From: CAZHHH01 sp052400685
Lineage (GTDB): Bacteria > Bacteroidota > Bacteroidia > Bacteroidales > Marinilabiliaceae
Direction: 5' to 3' (one strand)
Assembly (NCBI GenBank): GCA_052400685.1
Contig: JBQTGJ010000003.1
DNA: 64,000 nt
Below are positions 1-7,457 of this stretch, one piece after another. The notes beneath the pieces are model-generated. The model was given only the letters and a program-made list of their open reading frames with translations. It did not search any database and had not been told where the DNA came from. The position numbers were made by a program, and so were the translations under genes. Within the stretch, counting starts at the first letter, position 1. Every line of letters begins with the position of its first letter.

Positions 1-658
1 ATTTTTTACCACGTCGGTTTAGAAACAAAACATCTTCATGGTCGGGATGAATATTTAGAACACGCCGATATTCACTCAAATACAAATTAATTTCTTTGAT
101 GGCTTTGGTGCTGATAGGTACCAAACGTTCTTTACTACCTTTTCCTTCAATTTTAACAAAGCCAGATTCAAAAAACAGATTAGAAATTTTAAGATCAATA
201 AGTTCAGAAACTCTTAATCCACAGCTGTATAGTGTTTCTAATATTGCTTTATTGCGCTGACCCTCAGGCTTACGGGTGTCTACCGCATTAATTATTAAAT
301 CAATTTCTTCAACTGATAATATTTCGGGCAATTTACGGCCCACTTTGGGCGCCTCTAAAAGTGCCGTCGGATCTTTCTCTACTTTCTCTTCTATTAATAA
401 AAATTTATAAAATGATTTGATACCACTAATTATCCGGGCCTGTGTTCTTGGACTTATTCCTCTGTTATTGATCCACCCCATTAAATCTTTTAGATGCTGA
501 AGTGTTACTTGGTCGGGACCTAAACTTAATCCCTGATCTTGTAAAAATTGAACCAGCTTATAAAGATCTGTAACATATGCATGTATCGAATTATCTGATA
601 ACCCCTTTTCTAATTTCAGATAGTTTCGAAATGCACTAATTTCTGATTCCCAATTCAT
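1..658 (-). CDS. xerD: Tyrosine site-specific recombinase XerD (3' part outside window)
   Basis: The reading frame opens at an ATG at 656-658 on the minus strand and runs off the window start, so about 219 of the usual 300 or so residues are visible. The N-terminal SAM-like core-binding domain (beginning MNWESEISAFRNYLK) is followed by the start of the catalytic domain. The first catalytic arginine lies in CGLRVSEL and the beta-hairpin lysine in GKGSKERLVPI; the HxxR and tyrosine motifs would lie beyond the edge. Xer recombinases resolve chromosome dimers at dif with FtsK. The divergent neighbour aroQ is the usual partner in Bacteroidota, which favours XerD over an integrase of a mobile element. 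XerC cannot be strictly excluded. Confidence 0.88.
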   Translation of the reverse strand, partial: MNWESEISAFRNYLKLEKGLSDNSIHAYVTDLYKLVQFLQDQGLSLGPDQVTLQHLKDLMGWINNRGISPRTQARIISGIKSFYKFLLIEEKVEKDPTALLEAPKVGRKLPEILSVEEIDLIINAVDTRKPEGQRNKAILETLYSCGLRVSELIDLKISNLFFESGFVKIEGKGSKERLVPISTKAIKEINLYLSEYRRVLNIHPDHEDVLFLNRRGKK

Positions 659-829
659 AATAGTATTATTTTATTTCCCGTTTAAAACTACCAGTTTTCG
701 TTATAACTAATATAATAATATGATCAAAAAAATACAAGCTGCTAAAATTGCATTTTTTTTTATGTAAAGGCAATTATTTTATGTAAAAGTTTAATCAACA
801 ACCTATTTTTTTATTTGAATCAGTTGTTT

Positions 830-837
830 TACTTTTG
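830..837 (+). promoter_or_regulatory. Promoter -7 box upstream of aroQ
   Basis: TACTTTTG fits the Bacteroidota primary-sigma -7 consensus TAnnTTTG and lies 24 bp before the aroQ ATG. No clean -33 TTTG was identified. The xerD-aroQ gap (659-861) otherwise holds only AT-rich sequence. Confidence 0.55.
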
Positions 838-861
838 TGCAAATAAACCTAATATCTACTT

Positions 862-1284
862 ATGAAGATATTGATTATAAATGGCCCTAACTTAAATATG
901 CTGGGGCTTCGCGAACCGGGGATATACGGCAGCCGGTCGTTTGATGATTTCCTTGTAGAACTTCGGAAGAATTATAAACAGGTAGATATTATTTACCATC
1001 AGTCTAATAGCGAGGGGGCTATTATTGATATTATACAGCAATTTGGATTGGAGTGTGATGGTATTATTATCAACGCCGGTGCTTATACTCACACGTCGGT
1101 GGCTATTGCAGATGCCTTACGTTCGGTTTCGTCTCCTGCGGTTGAAGTTCATTTGTCCAATGTTTTTACACGTGAATCGTATCGCCATCATTCATTTTTA
1201 TCACCAGTGGTTAATGGCATTATAGGGGGATTTGGACTTGATTCATATCGTCTGGCACTGGAAGCCCTTTTGAACATTTTGTAA
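862..1284 (+). CDS. aroQ: Type II 3-dehydroquinate dehydratase
   Basis: Shikimate pathway enzyme converting 3-dehydroquinate to 3-dehydroshikimate; a cytoplasmic dodecamer in known homologues. At 140 aa it has the normal length. The N-terminal NGPNLNMLG motif (residues 7-15) is followed by catalytic Tyr22. QSNSEGAIID, NAGAYTHTSVAI and the VEVHLSN loop with its active-site histidine are all present. QSNSEG and NAGAY differ slightly from the commoner QSNHEG and NPGAY. It stands alone between xerD (divergent) and pyk (same strand, after a 457-bp gap), with a promoter box just upstream. Confidence 0.95.
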   Translation: MKILIINGPNLNMLGLREPGIYGSRSFDDFLVELRKNYKQVDIIYHQSNSEGAIIDIIQQFGLECDGIIINAGAYTHTSVAIADALRSVSSPAVEVHLSNVFTRESYRHHSFLSPVVNGIIGGFGLDSYRLALEALLNIL

Positions 1285-1466
1285 TTTTTTTCCTTATCTA
1301 TTTAATCTAAAATTTATTTTATTATTAAAATGATTTGTTTGATAAGATAAATTATACAAAGCTGAATTTAGGAAATTTGGCATGGTAACGGTCTCTTAAA
1401 ACAGATTTTTTTGATTACCAACATTTTGTTTGCGAATTAACTTAAATGGCATCAGTAAGAAAACTC

Positions 1467-1590
1467 AAGTGTTTGATAAGAAATGTTCAAATTCAAGGCT
1501 TTCGAAGCCTTGAAAAATGTGAGTCTACCCGTAAATGACCATTTAGCTGACCAGCATAACGCAGAAGGCAGCCTTTTCTTGCAAACACTA
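1467..1590. repeat. R1 family repeat, degenerate copy (aroQ-pyk gap)
   Basis: About 124 bp beginning AAGTGTTTG and ending GCAAACACTA. The ends are inverted repeats (AAGTGTTTGATAAGAAA against TAGTGTTTGCAAGAAAA read from the other side). Internally it carries the R1 landmarks TTCAAATTCAAGGCTT, CCGTAAATGACCATTT and AGCATAACGCAGAA. The rest of the 1285-1741 gap shows no gene. Confidence 0.6.
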
Positions 1591-1686
1591 AATATGGAAG
1601 TCAATTACAAATGGGAAGATTTATGCGACAATTGAAACTCAATTTGGACGGAGAAATAATCCTGTTTGCAAAATAAAACAAATATA

Positions 1687-1741
1687 ATGAAGAGAGCACA
1701 CATGAAGTTCCTTCCAACCTACACAAACAAATTATTTACGC
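1687..1741 (+). repeat. R2 leader repeat, shortened copy before pyk
   Basis: Begins ATGAAGAGAGCACACATGA (R2 consensus ATGAAACGAGCCATGAG) and ends AAATTATTTACGC directly before ATGAAA of pyk (consensus AAATTATAAACAC then ATGA). The central part of R2 is missing. An upstream reading frame starting MKRA overlaps the pyk start. Assignment rests on matching ends only. Confidence 0.45.
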
Positions 1742-3178
1742 ATGAAAATGAATAAACATACCAAAATTGTCGCTACGGTTTCTGACCAGCGTTGTGATGT
1801 GGAGTTTGTCCGCGAACTCTACAAGGCGGGCATGAATGTGGTTCGAATGAATACGGCGCATTTGGATACTGAAGGGTTGAATAAAATTGTAACCAATGTA
1901 AGACAAGTATCGGAGAAGATTGCCTTGCTTATTGACACCAAAGGTCCTGAAATTAGGACCACAGTATGCGAGGAAAATATAAGTCTTAATACCGGTGATG
2001 TGGTTAAAGTGGTTGGAGAGCCCACCCAGCAAACAACTAAAGAGTGTATTTGTGTTTCTTATCTTAAGATGGCCGACGATGTCACGGTTGGCAGTCATCT
2101 TTTAATTGACGATGGCGAGATCGATTTATTGGTAAAGGAGAAAAAAGGCAATGAATTGGTCTGTAGTGTGTTGAATAATGGTGTGTTGGGAAGTCGTAAA
2201 AGCGTTAATGTACCTGGTGTGCGTATTAACTTGCCTTCTTTAACGGAGCGTGATTTTCATTTTATTAATTATGCCATTGAAAATGATATTGATTTTATCG
2301 CTCACTCTTTCGTGCGCAATGCCGCTGACGTTAAAGAAATTCAGAAAATTTTGGATGATCGGGACAGTGCTGTAAAAATTATAGCTAAGATTGAGAATCA
2401 GGAAGGAGTGGAGAATATTGACGAAATATTGGAACAAGTACATGGTGTAATGGTTGCCCGTGGTGACCTGGGGATTGAAATTCCTCAGGAAAAAATCCCT
2501 TTGGTACAGCGTCAACTAATCCGCAAGTGTGTGGAGGCAAAAAAACCGGTGATTGTAGCGACACAGATGCTCCATAGCATGATTAAAAACCCGCGTCCGA
2601 CCAGAGCTGAGGTAACCGATGTGGCCAATGCTATTTATTATCGAACGGATGCGATTATGCTCAGTGGCGAGACGGCTTATGGTGCTTATCCCGTTGAGGC
2701 GGTTAAAACAATGTCTAAAATTGCCAAGGAAGTTGAGGCTGCCAAAGACTCCCGTAACGATATCCCTGTAAACCTTGTTAAGCATGATATTACTGCCTAT
2801 TTGGCCGATACCGCGGTTAAAGCTTCCAAAGAATTGTGCATTAAAACGGTTCTGACCGATAGTTTGACCGGTAAAACGGCACGTTATCTGGCGGCTTTCA
2901 GGGGTAATTTACCCGTTGTGGCTCTTTGCTATAATAAGCGTGTTGGTCGTGAATTGGCTTTATCGTATGGCGTATTTCCCCGGTTAACCGAGCCAGGAAG
3001 CTCTAAAAGTGAAATAATGCACAATACCCTTATTAAGCTTAAGAAAAAGAATGTGCTCGAAGACGATGATTTGGTTGCCTATTTGGGTGGTAGTTTCGGA
3101 ATAGGTGGTGGCACTACCTACCTGGAGATTATTACGGTTTCAGGTTTACTCAATAAAATAGACCGTTACGTTGATTAG
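1742..3178 (+). CDS. pyk: Pyruvate kinase
   Basis: Last step of glycolysis, phosphoenolpyruvate plus ADP to pyruvate plus ATP. The 478-aa protein begins KIVATVSDQRCDVEFVRELY and carries MNTAHL, DTKGPEIRT, the metal/substrate segment KIENQEGVENIDEIL, the MVARGDLGIEIP signature and ATQMLHSM followed by PTRAEVTDVANAI. A C-terminal allosteric-type domain is present. ATG at 1742 is followed two codons later by a second ATG (1748); either could start translation. The start directly abuts a shortened R2 leader repeat. A rho-independent terminator follows at 3274. Confidence 0.96.
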   Translation: MKMNKHTKIVATVSDQRCDVEFVRELYKAGMNVVRMNTAHLDTEGLNKIVTNVRQVSEKIALLIDTKGPEIRTTVCEENISLNTGDVVKVVGEPTQQTTKECICVSYLKMADDVTVGSHLLIDDGEIDLLVKEKKGNELVCSVLNNGVLGSRKSVNVPGVRINLPSLTERDFHFINYAIENDIDFIAHSFVRNAADVKEIQKILDDRDSAVKIIAKIENQEGVENIDEILEQVHGVMVARGDLGIEIPQEKIPLVQRQLIRKCVEAKKPVIVATQMLHSMIKNPRPTRAEVTDVANAIYYRTDAIMLSGETAYGAYPVEAVKTMSKIAKEVEAAKDSRNDIPVNLVKHDITAYLADTAVKASKELCIKTVLTDSLTGKTARYLAAFRGNLPVVALCYNKRVGRELALSYGVFPRLTEPGSSKSEIMHNTLIKLKKKNVLEDDDLVAYLGGSFGIGGGTTYLEIITVSGLLNKIDRYVD

Positions 3179-3273
3179 TTTAACATAATTTATTAATCTA
3201 CTGATAAGAATTTTTATTTATCGATGTTATAGAGATTAGTATTAGCTTAAATAAAGATAATTAAAGTGTTCTG

Positions 3274-3305
3274 ACCCGGATGGTTATTCCTTCCGGGTTT
3301 TTTAT
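3274..3305 (+). terminator. Rho-independent terminator of pyk
   Basis: ACCCGGA (3274-3280) pairs with TCCGGGT (3292-3298) around an 11-nt loop, followed directly by a run of T. It lies about 95 bp after the pyk stop. Confidence 0.75.
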
Positions 3306-3391
3306 TTTTCTCAAATAAGCTAAAACTAAAAAATTAGCAAAAAAAAGCGATGAAATGAGGGGGCAGGTATTGCAAAAACAAAAAGAAGCAC

Positions 3392-3399
3392 TATCTTTG
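3392..3399 (+). promoter_or_regulatory. Promoter -7 box of tRNA-Asp pair
   Basis: TATCTTTG matches TAnnTTTG 43 bp before the first tRNA-Asp; a TTG at 3370-3372 sits about 19 bp upstream as a possible -33 element. Confidence 0.55.
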
Positions 3400-3442
3400 C
3401 AACGCCTTTGAAAGAAAGGGCTACAGAGAAAATCATCATACT

Positions 3443-3516
3443 GGTTTGGTAGTTCAGTTGGTTAGAATATCGGCCTGTCACGCCGAGGGTCGCGGGTTCG
3501 AGTCCCGTCCAAACCG
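3443..3516 (+). tRNA. tRNA-Asp (GTC), first copy
   Basis: 74-nt cloverleaf: acceptor GGTTTGG/CCAAACC with discriminator G, D arm AGTTCAGTTGGTTAGAAT, anticodon GTC at 3477-3479, T arm GGGTTCGAGTCCC. CCA is not encoded. Identical to the second copy 33 nt downstream and presumably co-transcribed with it. Confidence 0.97.
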
Positions 3517-3549
3517 CCCGGATGTATTATTTTATTTATTGATTTTTTT

Positions 3550-3623
3550 GGTTTGGTAGTTCAGTTGGTTAGAATATCGGCCTGTCACGCCGAGGGTCGC
3601 GGGTTCGAGTCCCGTCCAAACCG
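3550..3623 (+). tRNA. tRNA-Asp (GTC), second copy
   Basis: Base-for-base identical to the copy at 3443-3516, with anticodon GTC and no encoded CCA. A strong terminator begins two bases after its 3' end. Confidence 0.97.
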
Positions 3624-3624
3624 C

Positions 3625-3663
3625 AAAAAGCCTGATTTATGTTATATAAATCAGGCTTTTTTG
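3625..3663. terminator. Strong bidirectional terminator after tRNA-Asp
   Basis: Perfect 16-bp stem: AAAAAGCCTGATTTAT (3625-3640) and its complement (3646-3661) around GTTAT, with T on the plus side and A on the left, so it can serve the tRNAs and possibly also rsmD from the other strand. Confidence 0.85.
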
Positions 3664-3767
3664 TATTAAAAAAATCAATATTGGCCGTCAAAAATCTATT
3701 CTGTATTGACAGTCTCACGTCGCTTGGACTTTTATTTGTGTGGACTACAATAATCTGAAAACGTAAT

Positions 3768-4307
3768 CTAAATTCTAAAAAAGGTAAAGCATACTTTTCC
3801 GTATCTTCGTATTTGTTCAAAGCCGGTGTGACTTGAATAATCGCGTTGCGGACCATGTTCCAATATAAACAATCCGCCATTTACAATAATGTCTGCTTTT
3901 ATTACCGCTTCAGCAACTTCTTCAAAATTTTTCATCTCAAAAGGAGGATCGGCAAATACCAGATCGAACGTTTTTTTGGGTGCATGATTTAAATAGCTAA
4001 AGACATCGGCTTTTACGGAATGAATCACGTCTTCCATATGGAGCTCACTGATGCATTGCTGAATAAACTTTTGGTGATGAAAGTTCTTTTCCACGCTCGT
4101 CACATTTGAACAACCTCTTGAGGCAAATTCGTAGGATATCGCTCCGGTTCCGGAGAACAGATCTAAAATTTTTAAATCCGTAATATCCATGGAGTGGGAC
4201 AGAACATTGAAAAGCGCTTCCCGAGCTGTATCGGTTGTTGGTCTTGCTTTGAAGTTTTTTGGTGGCGAAAAACGCCTCCCTTTTAGTGAACCACTAACTA
4301 TACGCAT
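3768..4307 (-). CDS. rsmD: 16S rRNA (guanine-966-N2)-methyltransferase RsmD
   Basis: SAM-dependent methylation of G966 in 16S rRNA during 30S assembly. The 179-aa protein begins MRIVSGSLKGR and has the family signature RPTTDTAREALFN, the SAM-binding glycine motif LDLFSGTGAISYEF and the catalytic VFADPPF near residue 120. Length and motifs fit RsmD. Its start overlaps the stop of the DUF3822 gene by 10 bp, so it is the last gene of a three-gene operon with that gene and the pilin-like gene. Confidence 0.93.
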   Translation of the reverse strand: MRIVSGSLKGRRFSPPKNFKARPTTDTAREALFNVLSHSMDITDLKILDLFSGTGAISYEFASRGCSNVTSVEKNFHHQKFIQQCISELHMEDVIHSVKADVFSYLNHAPKKTFDLVFADPPFEMKNFEEVAEAVIKADIIVNGGLFILEHGPQRDYSSHTGFEQIRRYGKVCFTFFRI

Positions 4308-5167
4308 ACCGAAAGACTTAGTAATGTATGATAAGCTGGAGCATCGATATCTCTGAACAGATGACTGTATTGAAATTGATGCGGAAATTGTGCTAATTTT
4401 ACGTTCTTCAAATATTTTTTTAGATGGTTAACCATATCTTTGAACGATGGATGATGACCACTTATTATAACTGATACTGTTGAACTGTTAAGCTTCATCT
4501 GTTCAAATACAAATAGTGTGAAGTATATAAAATCGTTACTGTTGCTAATGTTAAAAGTATTACACAGCTTCAAGTTATTCTTTCCAAAAATAAGAATGTC
4601 AAAGTAGCCATATTCCAAATTTATAAACATTAATTGCCGATCGCCGTCGGTTAAATTGGTTGATAAATGATTCTCTATAATAGGGGTATGCTGATGAAAA
4701 AATTGAGGCTCCTGAAACTGGCGTTTCATTAATGAAGCCAATTTGTTGTTAACGTGAAACAGGTTGACAGCATCAGCTAATTTTATAGAATTGACAATAA
4801 CGCTCTCCTCGTTAATTTTTGTTGTTCCGCCTGATTGAGGTGATGAATGAACAAATTGCATCCATGTTTCCTTATTGGAATCATTGTATAAACCGGCAGG
4901 CACCAGCGTTGAATGTTGGGTGGGAAGCAGTATTAAGGTCTTTTTATACGGTAAATTAAGCTTTTCGATGGTCTTAAAACACGACTCTGCTTGTTGTAAA
5001 GGATCACCAGAGGGATCAAAAATGATATTTTGAATCTGAATGAATTTGTTTTTGACCGGATCCAGCGTACAAAAAGAAAATCCATCCGGAGTAATCCGGA
5101 TGGATAAAAAATAGGATAATGTTATGTTGTAATCAAATGAATCGTCAACAATTGAAAAATTAGTCAT
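4298..5167 (-). CDS. DUF3822 family protein
   Basis: Start set at the ATG at 5165-5167, 10 bp after the upstream stop; the frame is open further upstream but that part overlaps the preceding gene. The resulting 289-aa protein (MTNFSIVDDSFDYN...) fits DUF3822, a Bacteroidota family usually beside rsmD. Its N-terminal strand pattern (YNITLSYFLSIRITPDGFSFC) and a second such region (MFINLEYGYFDILIFGKNNL) are compatible with the actin-like/PilM-like fold proposed for such proteins; that fold is inference. No catalytic motif, signal peptide or membrane segment is seen. The function is unknown. Confidence 0.8.
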   Translation of the reverse strand: MTNFSIVDDSFDYNITLSYFLSIRITPDGFSFCTLDPVKNKFIQIQNIIFDPSGDPLQQAESCFKTIEKLNLPYKKTLILLPTQHSTLVPAGLYNDSNKETWMQFVHSSPQSGGTTKINEESVIVNSIKLADAVNLFHVNNKLASLMKRQFQEPQFFHQHTPIIENHLSTNLTDGDRQLMFINLEYGYFDILIFGKNNLKLCNTFNISNSNDFIYFTLFVFEQMKLNSSTVSVIISGHHPSFKDMVNHLKKYLKNVKLAQFPHQFQYSHLFRDIDAPAYHTLLSLSVCV

Positions 5168-5177
5168 GAGAGGAAAA

Positions 5178-5810
5178 TTATTCCCAGTTACCGGCATTAT
5201 TATTAGCTTCTTCCAATGAACCAACTTTAAGGCCCGGATATCTTTCCATTTTTCTTTGTTTGTCGTTAATGTTAATAACTTCCTGCCGATCTAATCCATT
5301 TAGATATACGTTATTATGAACTTTTGCTTCAAAAACCATTACATTAACACCTGAGGCTGTTTCGATAACGCCTACACCCATTTCAAATTTTGCATTGTTG
5401 GTAAATGGGACAATGCCGATAGAATCAGGCATCCAGGGCTTCTGAGAAAATAGCGAATCCATCACACTTATTCTTGATGTATCCCTTCGTATAATCCCTT
5501 TTCTTAATGCCATCAACTCATTCATGCCAGCGGCAATCATGCTATCAGTCAAACTTCCTTCCATTTTTACCATAGGAAGAGAATCATTGGCTATAAATGT
5601 GCTTAATGTGTCAAAACTACTTGTGTATCGTCCGTTAACAGCTTTAAAGGCAACCTGAGCTGAACGAATGTCTTTTAGACGCTCGATTACTTTTTCGGAT
5701 CTTTGTTGGTACTCTTTTTTGAAACGTACCGGTTTGTTAATACTTTCGACGCAGAAATAGCCTAACACGATGATGGCAATGGTCAGAAGGACTTGAATAA
5801 TTGTTTTCAT
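5178..5810 (-). CDS. Membrane-anchored pilin-like protein of unknown function
   Basis: 210 aa with one N-terminal hydrophobic segment (about residues 4-22), then a charged helix containing RLKDIRSAQVAFKAVNGRY. An N-terminal membrane helix continuing into an amphipathic helix with AF-GRY is the layout of type IV pilins and type II pseudopilins, although no prepilin-peptidase GFTLxE site is visible. It precedes the DUF3822 gene by 10 bp and shares a promoter with it and rsmD. The pilin resemblance is inference from layout. It could simply be a periplasmic membrane-anchored protein. Confidence 0.72.
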   Translation of the reverse strand: MKTIIQVLLTIAIIVLGYFCVESINKPVRFKKEYQQRSEKVIERLKDIRSAQVAFKAVNGRYTSSFDTLSTFIANDSLPMVKMEGSLTDSMIAAGMNELMALRKGIIRRDTSRISVMDSLFSQKPWMPDSIGIVPFTNNAKFEMGVGVIETASGVNVMVFEAKVHNNVYLNGLDRQEVININDKQRKMERYPGLKVGSLEEANNNAGNWE

Positions 5811-5851
5811 TATCTTTAGAGCTTTAGAATTTTAGTTTTTGAAACAATGCA

Positions 5852-5859
5852 CAAATTTA
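5852..5859 (-). promoter_or_regulatory. Promoter -7 box for pilin-like/DUF3822/rsmD operon
   Basis: On the minus strand TAAATTTG matches TAnnTTTG, about 42 bp before the start of the pilin-like gene. Confidence 0.5.
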
Positions 5860-5908
5860 TATAAAAAAAATCAATCCATTTTTTTTTGCTTAAATAATTA
5901 CCGGAAAA

Positions 5909-7330
5909 ATGATAAAAGATAACCTGTTTCAAAACATTCAAAATAACTTGCCTTTTAAACCAACTAATTCACAGCTTTTTGCTATTGAACAAATAGCTGG
6001 TTTTATTTGTGCTGTTTCGGAGCGGCCTTTGTTTCTGTTACGAGGATATGCCGGTACCGGAAAAACATCTCTGATGAGTGCAGTGGTTAAAACGCTTGAT
6101 GGACTGGGGATTAAGACTTTATTGATGGCGCCTACGGGACGTGCCGCTAAAGTTTTGGGAAATAGTGTCGGGCAGCCGGCTTATACAATTCACAAAAAAA
6201 TATACCGCCAGCAATCGTCAAAAGATGGATTTGGCGGTTTTCAGCTTAATAAGAGTTTTTATAAAGACACAATTTTTATTGTAGATGAATCCTCCATGAT
6301 ATCAAATGAGTCGGCAGGCGGCTCTTTGTTTGGCTCTGGTCGGGTGCTCGATGATTTGATTCAGTTTGTTTACGAAGCCAATAATTGTCGTTTGTTACTT
6401 ATTGGTGATACGGCTCAGTTACCTCCCGTTGGTTTGGCCATTAGTCCAGCTCTCGAACCGGCTAATCTGGAGGGGTATAACGTTGAACTTTGGCAAGCTG
6501 TATTGACTGATGTGGTTCGTCAAAAAATGGGTAGTGGAATTCTTGATAATGCCACCTATTTACGTGGTATCCTGGACGAATTTGAAGAGATTGACTTTTA
6601 TCCCAAACTTCAGGTTGACGGGCTAAATGACGTTAAACAACTATCGGGCGCCGATTTAATGGAAGAGCTAAATTGGTGCTACGACAATTTTGGTTTGGAG
6701 GAAACATTGGTTGTATGTCGCACCAATAAAAGGGCCAATATGTATAATCAGGGTATCCGTAATTCGGTTCTTTATCGGGAAGACGAACTTACAAATGGTG
6801 ATTATCTGTTGGTGATGAAAAATAATTATCACTGGCTAAAAGACGATAAGCAGGTTAGTTTTATTGCGAATGGCGATATTGCCCGTGTTACCCGGGTAAA
6901 ACGACATTACGAGTTATTTGGTTATCGTTTTGCCGATATTACCTGCGAACTGGTTGATTACCGTAAAGTAGATATTGATGTACGTATTATACTTGATAGT
7001 ATTCAAAGCGAAGGTCTTGGTTTAACGCAACAACAACAGGCCGGGTTCTTACAAAAGGTGTTGGAAGACTATCAGGATGTGAAACCACAACGTCAGCAGT
7101 TTGAAAAGGCGCGGGAAGACGATTTTTATAATGCATTGCAGGTGAAATTTGCTTATGCAATGACTTGCCACAAGTCGCAGGGTGGCCAATGGAAAGCTGT
7201 TTTTATTGATTTGGGCTATTTTACGGATGAATATTTGTCGCGTGAGATGGTACGTTGGCTGTACACGGCCGTTACAAGGGCTACCGAGCGATTATATTTC
7301 GTGAATTTTCCGAAGGCATTTTATGAGTAG
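5909..7330 (+). CDS. RecD-like SF1B DNA helicase (AAA_30)
   Basis: 473-aa 5'-3' type helicase. Walker A is GYAGTGKT (residues 46-53), followed by MAPTGRAAKVL, Walker B VDESSM (126-128 are DES), motif III GDTAQLPPVG and the C-terminal UvrD_C2 motif YAMTCHKSQGGQW. It is shorter than RecD of the RecBCD complex and has no RecBC genes beside it, so it belongs to the stand-alone RecD/Pif1-like helicases often annotated as ATP-dependent endonuclease in Bacteroidota. A DNA repair or replication role is inferred from the family. It is divergent from the pilin-like operon. Confidence 0.85.
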   Translation: MIKDNLFQNIQNNLPFKPTNSQLFAIEQIAGFICAVSERPLFLLRGYAGTGKTSLMSAVVKTLDGLGIKTLLMAPTGRAAKVLGNSVGQPAYTIHKKIYRQQSSKDGFGGFQLNKSFYKDTIFIVDESSMISNESAGGSLFGSGRVLDDLIQFVYEANNCRLLLIGDTAQLPPVGLAISPALEPANLEGYNVELWQAVLTDVVRQKMGSGILDNATYLRGILDEFEEIDFYPKLQVDGLNDVKQLSGADLMEELNWCYDNFGLEETLVVCRTNKRANMYNQGIRNSVLYREDELTNGDYLLVMKNNYHWLKDDKQVSFIANGDIARVTRVKRHYELFGYRFADITCELVDYRKVDIDVRIILDSIQSEGLGLTQQQQAGFLQKVLEDYQDVKPQRQQFEKAREDDFYNALQVKFAYAMTCHKSQGGQWKAVFIDLGYFTDEYLSREMVRWLYTAVTRATERLYFVNFPKAFYE

Positions 7331-7368
7331 CTTATTTCATTCATAAATGGTATTTTCTTGCTTGATCT

Positions 7369-7404
7369 AAAAAAATCACCCCCCAGACAGAGTCCGGGGG
7401 GTGA
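7369..7404 (-). terminator. Rho-independent terminator of pgm
   Basis: Perfect 9-bp stem TCACCCCCC/GGGGGGTGA (7376-7384 and 7396-7404). The A-run at 7369-7375 becomes a T-run on the minus strand, so it ends transcription from pgm. Confidence 0.85.
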
Positions 7405-7457
7405 AGGCTGTCATTCTTTTCAGAAGACATTTGTTAACTTAGACTTACAACCGGGTC

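Noticed and set aside
3569..3880. Minus-strand frame of about 100 codons over tRNA-Asp
   Set aside because: It reads antisense through a tRNA and a terminator (peptide DGTRTRDPR is the usual antisense-tRNA artefact) and overlaps rsmD.
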